Origin: Steroidobacter sp035493235
GTDB lineage: Bacteria; Pseudomonadota; Gammaproteobacteria; Steroidobacterales; Steroidobacteraceae
Assembly (NCBI GenBank): GCA_035493235.1
Contig: DATJIP010000028.1
Coordinates: forward strand, 6,036-70,035
Direction: 5' to 3'
Length of the DNA stretch: 64,000 nucleotides
Positions 8,974 to 18,700 of this stretch are shown here, in pieces (the stretch's first letter is position 1; every line of letters begins with the position of its first letter). The notes beneath the pieces were generated by a model, which was not told where the DNA came from, searched no databases, and worked only from the letters and a program-made list of their open reading frames with translations. Made by a program: the position numbers and the translations under genes.

Positions 8974-10473
8974 ATGACCAGGACGATCACTCATTGGATT
9001 GGCGGCGGACCGTACTCCGGAAAATCCGAGCGCCGCTCGCCGGTCTGGAATCCCGCGACCGGCGTGCAGCAAGCGTGGGTTACGCTGGCCGGCGTCGCTG
9101 ATGTCGATCGCGCGGTGCAGGTTGCGAGTGTCGCCTTCGAATCCTGGTCACAGGTCTCGCTGAGCCGGCGCACGCGCGTCTTGTTCGCGTTTCGCGAACT
9201 CGTCAATGCGCATCGCCGCGCGATCGCAGAGGCGATCTCGGACGAGCACGGCAAAGTCGTCAGCGACGCAGAAGGCGAAGTGCAGCGCGGCCTCGAAGTC
9301 GTCGAATTCGCCTGCGGCATTCCGACGCTGCTGAAGGGCGACTATTCCGATCAGGTGTCTTCCGGCGTCGACCTGTTTTCGTTTCGCGAGCCGCTCGGCG
9401 TGGTCGCAGGGATCACGCCGTTCAACTTCCCCGCGATGGTGCCGATGTGGATGTTTCCGGTCGCTATCGCCTGCGGCAACACGTTCGTGCTCAAGCCGAG
9501 CGAGCGTGACCCGAGCGCTTCGATGCTGCTCGCGCAGCTCTGGAGCGAAGCCGGACTACCCGATGGCGTATTCAACGTCGTGCATGGCGACAAGACCGCT
9601 GTCGATGCGCTCATCGATCACCCCGGGGTCGCTGCGATCTCGTTCGTCGGCTCGACGCCGATCGCCAAGTACATCCATACGCGTGGAACGGCAGCTGGCA
9701 AGCGCGTGCAAGCGCTCGGTGGTGCGAAGAACCACGCAATCGTGCTGCCTGATGCAGATCGCGCATTCGCTGCCGAGCAGCTCGCTGCAGCGGCCTTCGG
9801 CTCGGCCGGCGAGCGATGCATGGCGATTTCCGCCGCGGTGGCTGTCGGTGAAGCCGCTGAAGAGTTGGTCGAAGCGGTTGCTCGCAAGGCTGCAGCCATC
9901 AGGGTCGGTCCGGGACGCGATGGCACCAGCGAGATGGGACCGGTGATCACGAGTGAGGCGAAAGCAAGAATCTCGCGTCTGATCGGTACCGGAGCGGAGC
10001 AGGGCGCTCGCGTCGCACTCGACGGCCGCACGCTCGTGGTGCCAGGTCATGAGAAGGGCTTCTTTGTCGGCCCGACGGTCATCGATCGCGTCACGCCGGA
10101 GATGGACGTCTACCGCGAAGAGATTTTCGGTCCGGTGCTGTCGGTCGTGCGCGCGCAGTCGGTGCGTGAGGCTATCGATCTCATAAACGCGAATCCCTAC
10201 GGCAATGGCACGTCGATCTTCACCTCCAGCGGCGCGGCAGCGCGCGAATTCCAACGCGGCGTGAAGGTGGGAATGATCGGCATCAACGTGCCGATTCCCG
10301 TGCCGATGGCCTACTACTCGTTCGGCGGCTGGAAGGACTCGCTGTTCGGCGAGCGCCATATCCATGGCGCCGAAGGCGTCGCGTTCTACACGCGCGCAAA
10401 AGTCATCACGTCGCGCTGGCCGCAGCTGGAGACCTCATCCGGCGCATCGTATGTATTCCCGACTGCGAGCTGA
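8974..10473 (+). CDS. mmsA: Methylmalonate-semialdehyde dehydrogenase (CoA-acylating)
   Basis: A 499-residue aldehyde dehydrogenase. Full-length similarity to MmsA is clear from THWIGGG at the start, the cofactor segment FNFPAMVPMWMFP, GSTPIAKYI, and the active cysteine Cys282 in the MmsA-typical GERCMAIS. The late segment YREEIFGPVLSV is also typical. The family oxidises methylmalonate or malonate semialdehyde to propionyl- or acetyl-CoA in valine and beta-alanine breakdown, in the cytoplasm. It starts 8 bases after the peptidase stop. Its presence in a peptidase operon suggests that released amino acids are oxidised further, but no other valine-pathway gene is in the window. Confidence 0.92.
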   Translation: MTRTITHWIGGGPYSGKSERRSPVWNPATGVQQAWVTLAGVADVDRAVQVASVAFESWSQVSLSRRTRVLFAFRELVNAHRRAIAEAISDEHGKVVSDAEGEVQRGLEVVEFACGIPTLLKGDYSDQVSSGVDLFSFREPLGVVAGITPFNFPAMVPMWMFPVAIACGNTFVLKPSERDPSASMLLAQLWSEAGLPDGVFNVVHGDKTAVDALIDHPGVAAISFVGSTPIAKYIHTRGTAAGKRVQALGGAKNHAIVLPDADRAFAAEQLAAAAFGSAGERCMAISAAVAVGEAAEELVEAVARKAAAIRVGPGRDGTSEMGPVITSEAKARISRLIGTGAEQGARVALDGRTLVVPGHEKGFFVGPTVIDRVTPEMDVYREEIFGPVLSVVRAQSVREAIDLINANPYGNGTSIFTSSGAAAREFQRGVKVGMIGINVPIPVPMAYYSFGGWKDSLFGERHIHGAEGVAFYTRAKVITSRWPQLETSSGASYVFPTAS

Positions 10474-10500
10474 TCTGCATACACCAGGAGGAACAGCATC

Positions 10501-11742
10501 GTGAAAGTGCCCTTGAGATGTCTGCTGTTGTTGGTCGCGATGGTTGCACTCGCGAGCCGGGCATTCGGCGCGCCGATTGCCATCACGGGCGGTACGCTGA
10601 TCGACGGCAATGGCGGGCAGCCGGTCGCCAATGCAACCGTGCTCGTCAACGACGATCGCATCGTGGCGGCCGGGCCTGCGGGCACGGTGCAGATTCCCGC
10701 TGATGCCAAGCGCTATGACGCGACGGGTAAGTACGTGCTGCCCGGCTTCATCGACATGCACATGCACTTCGTCTATCCGCGCGACGGTGCGCCGGATCCG
10801 TCGAAGAGTCTCTCGACGCTGCGCGGGCTGCATTTCATGGACATGTACGTCGACTCGGGCGTGACCTCGGCACGCGACGTCGCCGGCATGATCGAGCCGA
10901 TGCAGGCGCTGGAGGAGGCGCAGCGTGTCGGCTACATCCATTCGCTGCGGCTGCATTCCGTCGGACAGCTCATCACGACGACCGGCGGCCACGGGCCTGA
11001 GTGGTCTTACTTCGCGACCGGTCCTTACGGGTTCCGCGAAGCGGTGCGCAAGATGTACGGGGCCGGCTTTCACTACATCAAGATTTCGCCGCCCTACACG
11101 CAGGAAGAGGCAGATGCGGCGGTCGACGAAGCCAAGATCCATCGCATGCACATCACGAGTCACGGCGGCGGCTACTCGGACACCGAGCCGGAGAGCATGA
11201 CGCGGCGTGCGATCAACGCGAACGTGCAATGCATCGAGCACCTGTACATGCCGGTCGAGGATCTCGACCTGATGGCGAAGAAAGGCATCGCCGTCATCCC
11301 GACGATGGAAGTCATGCACCTGCTCTACACCAATCCGACCGTGCTGCCGCAGATCCAGTACCTGGAGCACAAGCGCGGCTGGTCGATGGCGCTGCACGAC
11401 AAGCTGTTCAAAGAGGCTCACAAGCGGAAGATCCTCATGGGCGTCGGCACCGACGCGATCCTGGAGCTCGCGGACAAGAACTATCCGCAGATGTACGTCA
11501 CCGAGCTCGAGCATTACACGCGGCTCGGCATGACACCGCTCGAGACGATCACGGCCGCTACCAAGAACGGCGCGATCATTCTCGGCCGCGAGGACGAGCT
11601 CGGCACGCTCGAGAAGGGCAAGCTCGCCGACCTGCAGATCGTCGACGGCAATCCGCTCGAGTCGTTCAAGGCGCTCGGCCATCCGTCGCTGGTGATGATC
11701 GGCGGCGAAGTGCTCAGGTATCAGGGGAAGCGTGAGAAGTGA
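10501..11742 (+). CDS. Secreted amidohydrolase, imidazolonepropionase-like
   Basis: A 413-residue protein starting at GTG, with AGGAGGA 8 to 14 bases upstream. Residues 1-22 form a Sec signal ending near SRAFGA. The metal ligands are complete for this group: HxH in GFIDMHMHF, lysine in FHYIKISPP, histidine in ITSHGGG, histidine in CIEHLYM and aspartate in GVGTDAI. The closing segment GTLEKGKLADLQIVDGNP is typical. Relatives act on Xaa-Pro and other dipeptides or cyclic amides; the substrate is unknown. Unlike the paralogues at 1-967 and 24870-26300 it keeps the usual histidine in the fifth strand. Confidence 0.88.
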   Translation: MKVPLRCLLLLVAMVALASRAFGAPIAITGGTLIDGNGGQPVANATVLVNDDRIVAAGPAGTVQIPADAKRYDATGKYVLPGFIDMHMHFVYPRDGAPDPSKSLSTLRGLHFMDMYVDSGVTSARDVAGMIEPMQALEEAQRVGYIHSLRLHSVGQLITTTGGHGPEWSYFATGPYGFREAVRKMYGAGFHYIKISPPYTQEEADAAVDEAKIHRMHITSHGGGYSDTEPESMTRRAINANVQCIEHLYMPVEDLDLMAKKGIAVIPTMEVMHLLYTNPTVLPQIQYLEHKRGWSMALHDKLFKEAHKRKILMGVGTDAILELADKNYPQMYVTELEHYTRLGMTPLETITAATKNGAIILGREDELGTLEKGKLADLQIVDGNPLESFKALGHPSLVMIGGEVLRYQGKREK

Positions 11743-11765
11743 ACTCAGAAGAGGGGAAATATTCA

Positions 11766-13220
11766 ATGTCGCGATATGACGCACGCGGAATGAAGAAAGA
11801 GTTCTCGCCAGGACGCCAAGACGCCAGGTTAAGAAGCCGGACTTCTGGAGTTCAGAATTCCAAGATCCGGAATTCAGAATTCTGCTTATCCGCCTTGGCG
11901 TCTTCGCGTCTTGGCGAGAGATCTTGTTCTTCTCTCGTCATTTTGCTCGCGGCGCTGTGTCTACCCACGATCGCCTCAGCCGAGATCACCCAGCAGCAAC
12001 TCGACGCCGCGCTCACGAAGGTCGACAGCAAGATCGTCGCGTGGCGTCGCGATATTCACCAGCATCCTGAGCTGAGCAATCGCGAGACGCGCACGGCCAA
12101 GCTCGTCGCCGATCATCTGAAGAAGCTCGGGCTCGAGGTGAAGACGGGCATCGCGCACAACGGCGTCACGGGGGTGCTCAAGGGCGGCAAGCCCGGTCCG
12201 ACCATTGCAATCCGCGCCGACATGGATGCGAATCCGGTCGTCGAAGAGGTCGACGTGCCGTTCAAGTCCACCGTCACGGCCGACTATCTCGGCAAGACCG
12301 TCGGCGTGATGCACGCGTGTGGTCACGACAGTCACACCGCCAACCTGATGGGGATCGCGGAAGCGCTGACCTCGCTGCGACAGGATCTGCCGGGCACGGT
12401 GCTGTTCATCTTCCAGCCGGCCGAGGAAGGCCCGCCGGATGGCGAGGAGGGCGGCGCGGGCTACATGATGAAGCAGAACGTCTTCGGCGATCTCAAGCCC
12501 GATGCGGTTTTCGGCTTGCACGTGTTCGCGGGTCTGCCGGCTGGCGAGATCCGTTATCGCTCCGGACCGTTCATGGCGGCCGCGGACATGTTCCGCATCG
12601 ATGTGACTGGCAAGGCGTCGCACGGCTCGCGGCCGTGGGCGGGCGTGGATCCGATCGTCGCCGCTTCGCAGATCGTCGTGGGTCTGCAGACTATCGTCAG
12701 CCGTCAGATCGACATTCGACTGCCGGCAGTGCTGACGATCGGCAAGTTCGACGGCGGCGTTCGCAGCAACATCATTCCTGACAACGTGAAGATGTACGGC
12801 ACGCTGCGCACGTTCGATGACGCCATGCGACTCGACATCATCGAGCGCATGCGCCGCACCGCGAGCGACATTGCGTCCTCCAGCGGCGCGGGCGCGACGC
12901 TGACGATGCAGACGTATCGCTATCCCGTCACGATCAACGATCCGAAACTGACGCAGCGTGTGCTGCCTTCACTGCGCAAAGCTGCGGGCGCCGATCGCGT
13001 CGTCGAGCATGAGCTGGAGATGGGATCGGAAGACTTCCCGTACTTCACCTCGACCGGCGTGCCCGGGTTCTTCTTCTTCGTCGGCGTCACGCCGCGCGAT
13101 CAGGACCCGAGGCAGGCCGCGGTCAATCACTCTGGCAAATTCTTCCTCGACGAGTCGGCGCTGCCGGTCGCCAGCCGCACCCTGGCCACGATCGCGGTGG
13201 ACTTCCTGCAAGGCAAGTAA
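11766..13220 (+). CDS. Secreted M20 family metallopeptidase / amidohydrolase (hippurate hydrolase-like)
   Basis: The start chosen is ATG 11766, which follows GAGGGG by 9 bases; a GTG at 11739 overlapping the previous stop is the alternative. This gives 484 residues. Catalytic motifs are complete: HQHPELSN, IRADMDANP, MHACGHDSHT, QPAEEG and the late ELEMGSEDF. Relatives remove N-acyl groups from amino acids or act as carboxypeptidases. The N-terminus is odd. About 45 residues encoded by an inverted repeat (11803-11919) precede a normal signal-like stretch SLVILLAALCLPTIASA, so an element seems to have inserted in the signal-peptide region while leaving the frame open. The stop abuts the next ATG. 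Confidence 0.85.
   Translation: MSRYDARGMKKEFSPGRQDARLRSRTSGVQNSKIRNSEFCLSALASSRLGERSCSSLVILLAALCLPTIASAEITQQQLDAALTKVDSKIVAWRRDIHQHPELSNRETRTAKLVADHLKKLGLEVKTGIAHNGVTGVLKGGKPGPTIAIRADMDANPVVEEVDVPFKSTVTADYLGKTVGVMHACGHDSHTANLMGIAEALTSLRQDLPGTVLFIFQPAEEGPPDGEEGGAGYMMKQNVFGDLKPDAVFGLHVFAGLPAGEIRYRSGPFMAAADMFRIDVTGKASHGSRPWAGVDPIVAASQIVVGLQTIVSRQIDIRLPAVLTIGKFDGGVRSNIIPDNVKMYGTLRTFDDAMRLDIIERMRRTASDIASSSGAGATLTMQTYRYPVTINDPKLTQRVLPSLRKAAGADRVVEHELEMGSEDFPYFTSTGVPGFFFFVGVTPRDQDPRQAAVNHSGKFFLDESALPVASRTLATIAVDFLQGK
11803..11919. repeat. Imperfect inverted repeat (REP-like element) inside the 5' end of the M20 gene
   Basis: The left arm 11803-11828 begins TCTCGCCAGGACGCCAAGAC. The right arm, about 11894-11919, is its reverse complement with 3 mismatches in 26. 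Inside are a second pair of EcoRI-like motifs, CAGAATTC at 11853-11860 and the palindrome CAGAATTCTG at 11875-11884. The core CGCCAAGACGCC resembles an interspersed palindromic repeat known between genes of several proteobacteria (recalled, not searched). I saw no second copy in this window. Confidence 0.75.
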
Positions 13221-14729
13221 ATGAACAGACGCAACGTGATCCAGGGCGCAATGGCGACCGCGGCCGCACTGTCTGCCGCGGGAGCTTTCGCAGCAGTTCC
13301 CGACCGCAATCTGAAAGCTCTCAAGAAGGCCGTCGATGCCGGGTTCGATGACGCGATCCGCCGCATCCAGGACTGGATCAAGCTGCCGACCATCGCCGCC
13401 GAGAAGCTCAACATCGAGGAAGGCGCAGACTACTTCGCGAAGCTCGCGACCGACGCGGGCTTCGGCAAGGTGCGCAAGGTGCCGACCGGCGGCAGCCCCG
13501 CCGTGTTCGGCGTGCTCGATGCGGGTGCCAAGCGCACCATCGGTCTGTACTTCATGTACGACGTGAAGCAGTACGACGCATCCGAGTGGACGTCGCCGCC
13601 GCTGGAGGGTCAGCTCTTCGACCATCCGTTGGGGCGCGCGCTGCGCGGTCGCGGCGCGATCAATCACAAGGGTCCGGAAGGTACGTTCCTGGCAACGCTG
13701 CACGCGTTCAAGGCGGCAGGCGTCAAGCTGCCGGTCAATCTCGTGCTGCTGGCGGAAGGCGAGGAGGAGATCGGCTCGCCGAACTTCCACAATGCGCTGA
13801 ACGACGCCGAAGTCCTCGCCTCTATGCAGCGCGCCGACGCCGTCTTCATGCCGACCAACCTGCAAGAGCCCGGTGGCGATATCGCGATCTGTCTCGGCGC
13901 AAAAGGCATCATCGAGTGCGAGCTGATCTGCAGCGGCGAGCGCTGGGGACGCGGGCCGTCGCGCGACACGCACTCCGGCGGCAAAGCCTATATCGACAGT
14001 CCCGTGTGGCACCTCGTGGACGCGCTGCACTCTCTGGTGCGCGATGGCGGCAACACGCCGGCCATCGATGGCTGGTTCGAACACGTGCGTCCGCTCACGC
14101 AGCGCGAGCTCGACTTGATCGCCGAGCAGGCGCGCACCAGCAGCGAGAAGGAAGCTATGGAAGCGGCCGGCGTCAAGCGCTGGATCGACGACATGTCCTG
14201 GCAGAAGTCGATCGAGCAGGGCGCGGCGCAGCCAACGGTGAACATCGAGGGCATGATCGCCGGCTATACCGGCGTTGGCGGTAAAACCATTCTGCCGGCG
14301 AAGGCCAGCGCCAAGCTCGACATGCGCCTGGTGCCGGACATGACCGCCAGGGACTGCATGGTCAAACTGCGCGCACATCTGGATAAGCGCGGGTTCGGCG
14401 ACATCGAGATCAAGTTCGGCGGCGCCTATGACCCGACCGCGACGGCGGAGAACAGCAATCTGATTCGTGCCGAGCGGGCTACGCTGCAGCGCCTGGGCGT
14501 TTCGCATTCCGTGCTGCCGCGCATCGCCGGTTCCTATCCGGGCTATATCTTCACCGGCGAGCCTTTGCGCAAGCCCTTCAACCAGTTCGGTCTCGGGCAC
14601 GGCGGGCGCGCGCACGCGCCCGATGAGTACTACCTCATCGAGAGCAACACACCGAAGGTCGCCGGCCTGCGAGAGGTGCAGATGGGCTTCGTCGAGTTCC
14701 TGTACGAGCTCGGCAGCATGCGCAGCTGA
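13221..14729 (+). CDS. M20 family peptidase homologue with altered metal ligands, exported
   Basis: A 502-residue protein whose ATG directly follows the preceding TAA. The N-terminus MNRRNVIQGAMATAAALSAAG looks like a Tat signal. The M20 dipeptidase fold is clear from YDVKQYD, ALRGRGAINHKGPEG, AEGEEEIGSPNF and GHGGRAHAPDEY. Two usual metal ligands differ: the histidine before Y-D-V is methionine (FMYDV), and the aspartate of GRGxxDxKG is asparagine (GRGAINHKG). The general-base glutamate region is intact. It may use another metal geometry, be inactive or serve as a binding protein. It is the second of two adjacent M20 genes and the last gene before a 143-base gap. Confidence 0.82.
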   Translation: MNRRNVIQGAMATAAALSAAGAFAAVPDRNLKALKKAVDAGFDDAIRRIQDWIKLPTIAAEKLNIEEGADYFAKLATDAGFGKVRKVPTGGSPAVFGVLDAGAKRTIGLYFMYDVKQYDASEWTSPPLEGQLFDHPLGRALRGRGAINHKGPEGTFLATLHAFKAAGVKLPVNLVLLAEGEEEIGSPNFHNALNDAEVLASMQRADAVFMPTNLQEPGGDIAICLGAKGIIECELICSGERWGRGPSRDTHSGGKAYIDSPVWHLVDALHSLVRDGGNTPAIDGWFEHVRPLTQRELDLIAEQARTSSEKEAMEAAGVKRWIDDMSWQKSIEQGAAQPTVNIEGMIAGYTGVGGKTILPAKASAKLDMRLVPDMTARDCMVKLRAHLDKRGFGDIEIKFGGAYDPTATAENSNLIRAERATLQRLGVSHSVLPRIAGSYPGYIFTGEPLRKPFNQFGLGHGGRAHAPDEYYLIESNTPKVAGLREVQMGFVEFLYELGSMRS

Positions 14730-14836
14730 GCCGGCAGCGTGCGCATTAGTGGCCGTTATGGGGTTCATTACCACAATTAGATTCGGTGATGGGGCGCCCG
14801 TGCTAAAAACGCTGCAGTCAGCGCAGGCACCATAAG

Positions 14837-14854
14837 TAGGGTTGCGCAGCCCTA
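14837..14854. promoter_or_regulatory. 18-bp near-perfect palindrome before the ABC transporter gene
   Basis: TAGGGTTGCGCAGCCCTA is symmetric except for one T/G position. It lies 18 bases before the ATG of the ABC ATPase, in the only sizeable gap (143 bases) of the second half of the peptidase block. It could be an operator or a leader hairpin. No regulator gene is adjacent. Confidence 0.45.
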
Positions 14855-14872
14855 TAACTATCAGGTTGGGGA

Positions 14873-15766
14873 ATGCTGCAATTACAAGGTGTGGAGCATG
14901 TTTACCCGAACGGCACGCGCGCGCTCGATGGCGTGACGCTGTCCATCGGCAAGGGGATGTTCGGGCTGCTCGGTCCGAACGGCGCCGGCAAATCGTCGCT
15001 GATGCGCACGATCGCGACGCTGCAGACACCCACGGCGGGCGCGATCCGCTTTGGCGATATCGACGTGCTGGCCGAGCCCGGCCGGCTGCGCGCGACGCTC
15101 GGCTATCTGCCGCAGGATTTCGGTGTCTATCCGCGCGTGTCGGCGTACGAGCTGCTCGATCACATGGCTTCGCTCAAGGGCATCACCGTCGCTGCGGATC
15201 GCAAGGCGACGGTGGAGACGCTGCTGGTGCAGACGAATCTGTGGAACGTTCGCACCAAGATGGTCGCCGGCTACTCCGGCGGCATGCGCCAGCGTTTCGG
15301 CATCGCGCAGGCGCTGATCGGCAATCCGGCGCTGATGATCGTCGACGAGCCGACTGCCGGCCTCGATCCGGAAGAGCGCAATCGCTTCTACAACCTGCTG
15401 GTCGAAATCGGCGAGAACATCGTCGTGATCCTCTCGACGCATATCGTCGAGGACGTCGCGGATCTGTGCCCGCGCATGGCAGTGCTCGCCGCTGGCCGCA
15501 TTCAGCTCGATGGGGCACCGGCCGAGCTGATCCAGCGTTGCCGCGGAACCGTGTGGGCCAAGACGATCGAGCGCAATCGCCTCGACGAGATGAAGGCCGC
15601 TTACGAAGTGATCGCGACCCGGCTGTTTGCCGGCCGCACGATCGTGCACGTGTTGTCCGATCAGGATCCCGGCAACGGCTTCGAGCTGGTCGAGGGCGGA
15701 CTCGAGGATGTCTATCTCTCGACTCTGACGCGCGCGCGGCGCACCGCGGCGCAGAAGGCCGCATAG
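14873..15766 (+). CDS. ABC transporter ATP-binding protein
   Basis: A 297-residue ABC ATPase. Walker A is GPNGAGKSS near residue 40, the signature is YSGGMRQR, Walker B is LMIVDEPTAGLD, and the H-loop is STHIVED. The C-terminal 80 residues form the extension typical of ABC-2 type ATPases. GGGGA precedes the ATG. It lies 10 bases before the permease-peptidase fusion gene and is almost certainly its partner. It is the first gene after the widest gap in this half of the block, so it probably starts its own transcript. Confidence 0.93.
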   Translation: MLQLQGVEHVYPNGTRALDGVTLSIGKGMFGLLGPNGAGKSSLMRTIATLQTPTAGAIRFGDIDVLAEPGRLRATLGYLPQDFGVYPRVSAYELLDHMASLKGITVAADRKATVETLLVQTNLWNVRTKMVAGYSGGMRQRFGIAQALIGNPALMIVDEPTAGLDPEERNRFYNLLVEIGENIVVILSTHIVEDVADLCPRMAVLAAGRIQLDGAPAELIQRCRGTVWAKTIERNRLDEMKAAYEVIATRLFAGRTIVHVLSDQDPGNGFELVEGGLEDVYLSTLTRARRTAAQKAA

Positions 15767-15776
15767 AGGTCACCCA

Positions 15777-18700
15777 GTGTTCGCTACGATCGCGCGCTTC
15801 GAGCTGCGCTACCAGATCCGCAACCCGGTCTTCTGGGTCGGCATCACGCTGTTCTTCCTGCTGACCTTCGGTGCGACGACGGCGGAGTCGATCCGGCTCG
15901 GCAGCGGCGGCAACATCCACACGAACGCACCGACGGCGATCGCGCAGATCCAGCTGATCATGTCGCTGTTCTTCATGTTCGTGACGACCGCGTTCGTCGG
16001 CAACGTCGTGGTGCGTGACGACGAGACCGGCTTCGGCGGCATCATCCGCTCGACCAAGATCGGCAAGGTGCCGTACATGCTCGGCCGCTTCAGCGGCGCG
16101 TTCCTCGGCGCCGCAGTCGCATTCCTGGCAGTGCCGCTGGCCATCTGGATCGGCACGTACATGCCATGGGTCAATCCCGAGCTGCTCGGGCCGAACCGCC
16201 TGGGCGATTACCTATTCAGCTACTTCGTGCTCGCGCTGCCGAACGTGCTGATGACCGCAGCGATCTTCTTCGCCGTTGCATGCTGGACGCGCTCGGTTAC
16301 GTACAGCTACCTGACGGTGATCCTGTTCATGTTCGCGTACTTCGCGCTGACCGCGATGCTGCGCAAGTGGCCGGATCTGTCGGTCGCAGCGTATCTGGAG
16401 CCCTTCGGCACGGTTGCTTACAGCCTGGGTGTCCGCTATCTGACGCCGGCGCAAGCGAACACGCAGCCGCTCGAGCTCACCAGCGCGCTGCTGAGCCATC
16501 GATTGGTATGGCTGGCGATTTCCGCCGCGATCGTCGCCGTTTCGATCTGGCGCTTCAACTTCGCCGAGCGCGGTGCCTCGAAGCGCAGCATGAAGCGCCA
16601 GGCAAAACAGCAGCAGAAGCTCGCCGAGACGAAGCCGGTGCTCGTCGCGCGGCTGCCGGCCAACACGCCTGCCGTCGCGGCCTGGCATCAGGTCTACACG
16701 CGCGCGTTGTTCGAGATGAAGCTGGTCTTCAAGAGCCCGGCGTTCTGGGTGCTCGCGCTCGTCGGTGCGATCAACTTGTTCTCTACGCTGAACCTCGCCG
16801 GGCGCTTCTACGACGTGCCGATGTGGCCGCGCACGTTCGCAATCGTCGACGTGGTCCGCGGTACATCGATTCTGATCACGCTGCTGATGGCGATCTACTT
16901 CGCCGGTGAGGTCGTCTGGCGCGAGCGCGAGCGCCGTATCAACGAGATCGTCGATGCGACGCCGCTGCCCAACTGGATCTTTCTCATCTCCAAGCTCGCC
17001 GGCGTAGTGGGGGCGCTGCTGGTGCTTTGCGTCGTGGTCGTGCTGGTGGAATCGATCGTGTTCCAGTTCGTGCGCGGTCTTACCGACATCGAGCTCGGGC
17101 AGTGGCTCGCCTGGTTCGTCCTGCCGAGCGCGCTCTACGTGCTGCATATTTCGGTGCTGGCGATCGTGGTCCAGGCCATCAGCCCGAACAAGTTCGTCGG
17201 CTGGGGACTGATGCTGTTGTACCTGGTCTCCACCACGGTCTTTGCCGGACTGGGGCTCGACCATCCGCTGTTCAACTATGCGGAAGCGAACGCGCCGCTC
17301 TCCGACATGAACGGCGCGGACAACGGTGGCGACACGGCCTGGGCGATGCGTGTCTACTGGACGATCTTCGCGGTGATCCTGGTCGTGGTCGGTCACCTCA
17401 TGTGGCGCCGTGGCACCGGGGTCACGCTCAAGGATCAGTGGCGCACGCTGCCACTGCGCCTGCGCGGCGCGCCGCTGACGATCCTGTCGATCGCTCTCGT
17501 CGTCACCATCGCGATGGGCGGCTGGCTCTTCTACAACATGAACATCCTCAACCACTACTGGAGCGCTGGCGACAAGGAGGATGCGCGGGCCGCGCAGTAC
17601 GAGAAGGACTATTCCAAATACCTCGGGTTGCCGGAGCCACAGCTGACCGACATCAAGCTCGACGTCGATCTGCAACCGTCGCGGCGGTGGGTGCAGTTCG
17701 ACGGCACGTATCATTTCGTCAATGCGACGTCGTCGCCGATCGACACTTTGCACGTTCGCATGCAGCTGCCCAGCGTGCGCGTGGAGGAGTTGTCGGTACC
17801 CGGCGCAAAGCTGGTGCATGACGACCAGCCGAACATGCATCGCATTTTCCAGTTCGATCAGCCGCTGCAGCCGGGCGCAACCGGCACGCTGACCTTCCGC
17901 ACCGTCCTGGAGAAGCGCGGACTGTCGGCGCTGCCGAATGAACGCCGCGCCTATGAGGTTCACGCGCAACCGGCGCCGAACGGGGCTTATCTGACCAATC
18001 TCTTCTTTGCGCCGGCGCTGGGCATGAGACGGTCGGACTTCCTGCAGGGTAACGTCAAGCGCCGCAAGTACGGCCTGCCGCCGGAACTGCCGACGCCGCC
18101 GCTGGAGGACACGGCGGGGCTGAACAAGAGCTACGCGGGTGTGGAGCGCGTCAACACGGACATTACCGTGACGACCGATGCCGACCAGACGCTGGTGGTC
18201 ACGGGCGCCGAGGTGTCCAACACCGTTGCCAACGGCCGCCGCACGGCTCGCTTCGTGTCGCCGATCCCGACGCTCAACTTCATCACCATCCAATCGGCGC
18301 GCTATGCCGTGAAGTCGGAAGACGCGAGCGGCGTGAAGACCAGCGTTTACTACTACCCCAAGCATCCGATGAACGTCGATCGCATGCTCAGCGTGATGCG
18401 CGATGCGCTCGACTATTACCGCAAGAACTACGGGCCGTATCAGTACTCGTATGCCCGCATCATCGAGCGGCCCGACTACGGCGGCGGCGCGAACTCCGCG
18501 CCTGGCACCGTCGGCTATTCGGAGAAGGCGGGCTTCACCATGGATTTCCGCAACCCGCTGCGGCTCGATTTCCTTGCCTATGTCACTGCGCACGAGCTGG
18601 CACATCAGTACTGGTTCCATCAGGTGATGCCGGGCGACGTGCAGGGCGCCGAAGTCCTGACCGAAACCCTGTCGCAGTATTCGGCGCTGATGGTCATGAA

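Noticed and set aside
11803..11919. Insertion sequence in the M20 gene
   Set aside because: The segment is only about 117 bases, encodes no transposase and I see no target-site duplication. REP-like repeat is the better description.
12969..15029. A 686-codon - strand open frame across two M20 genes
   Set aside because: It crosses gene boundaries and an intergenic palindrome, and shows no family signature.
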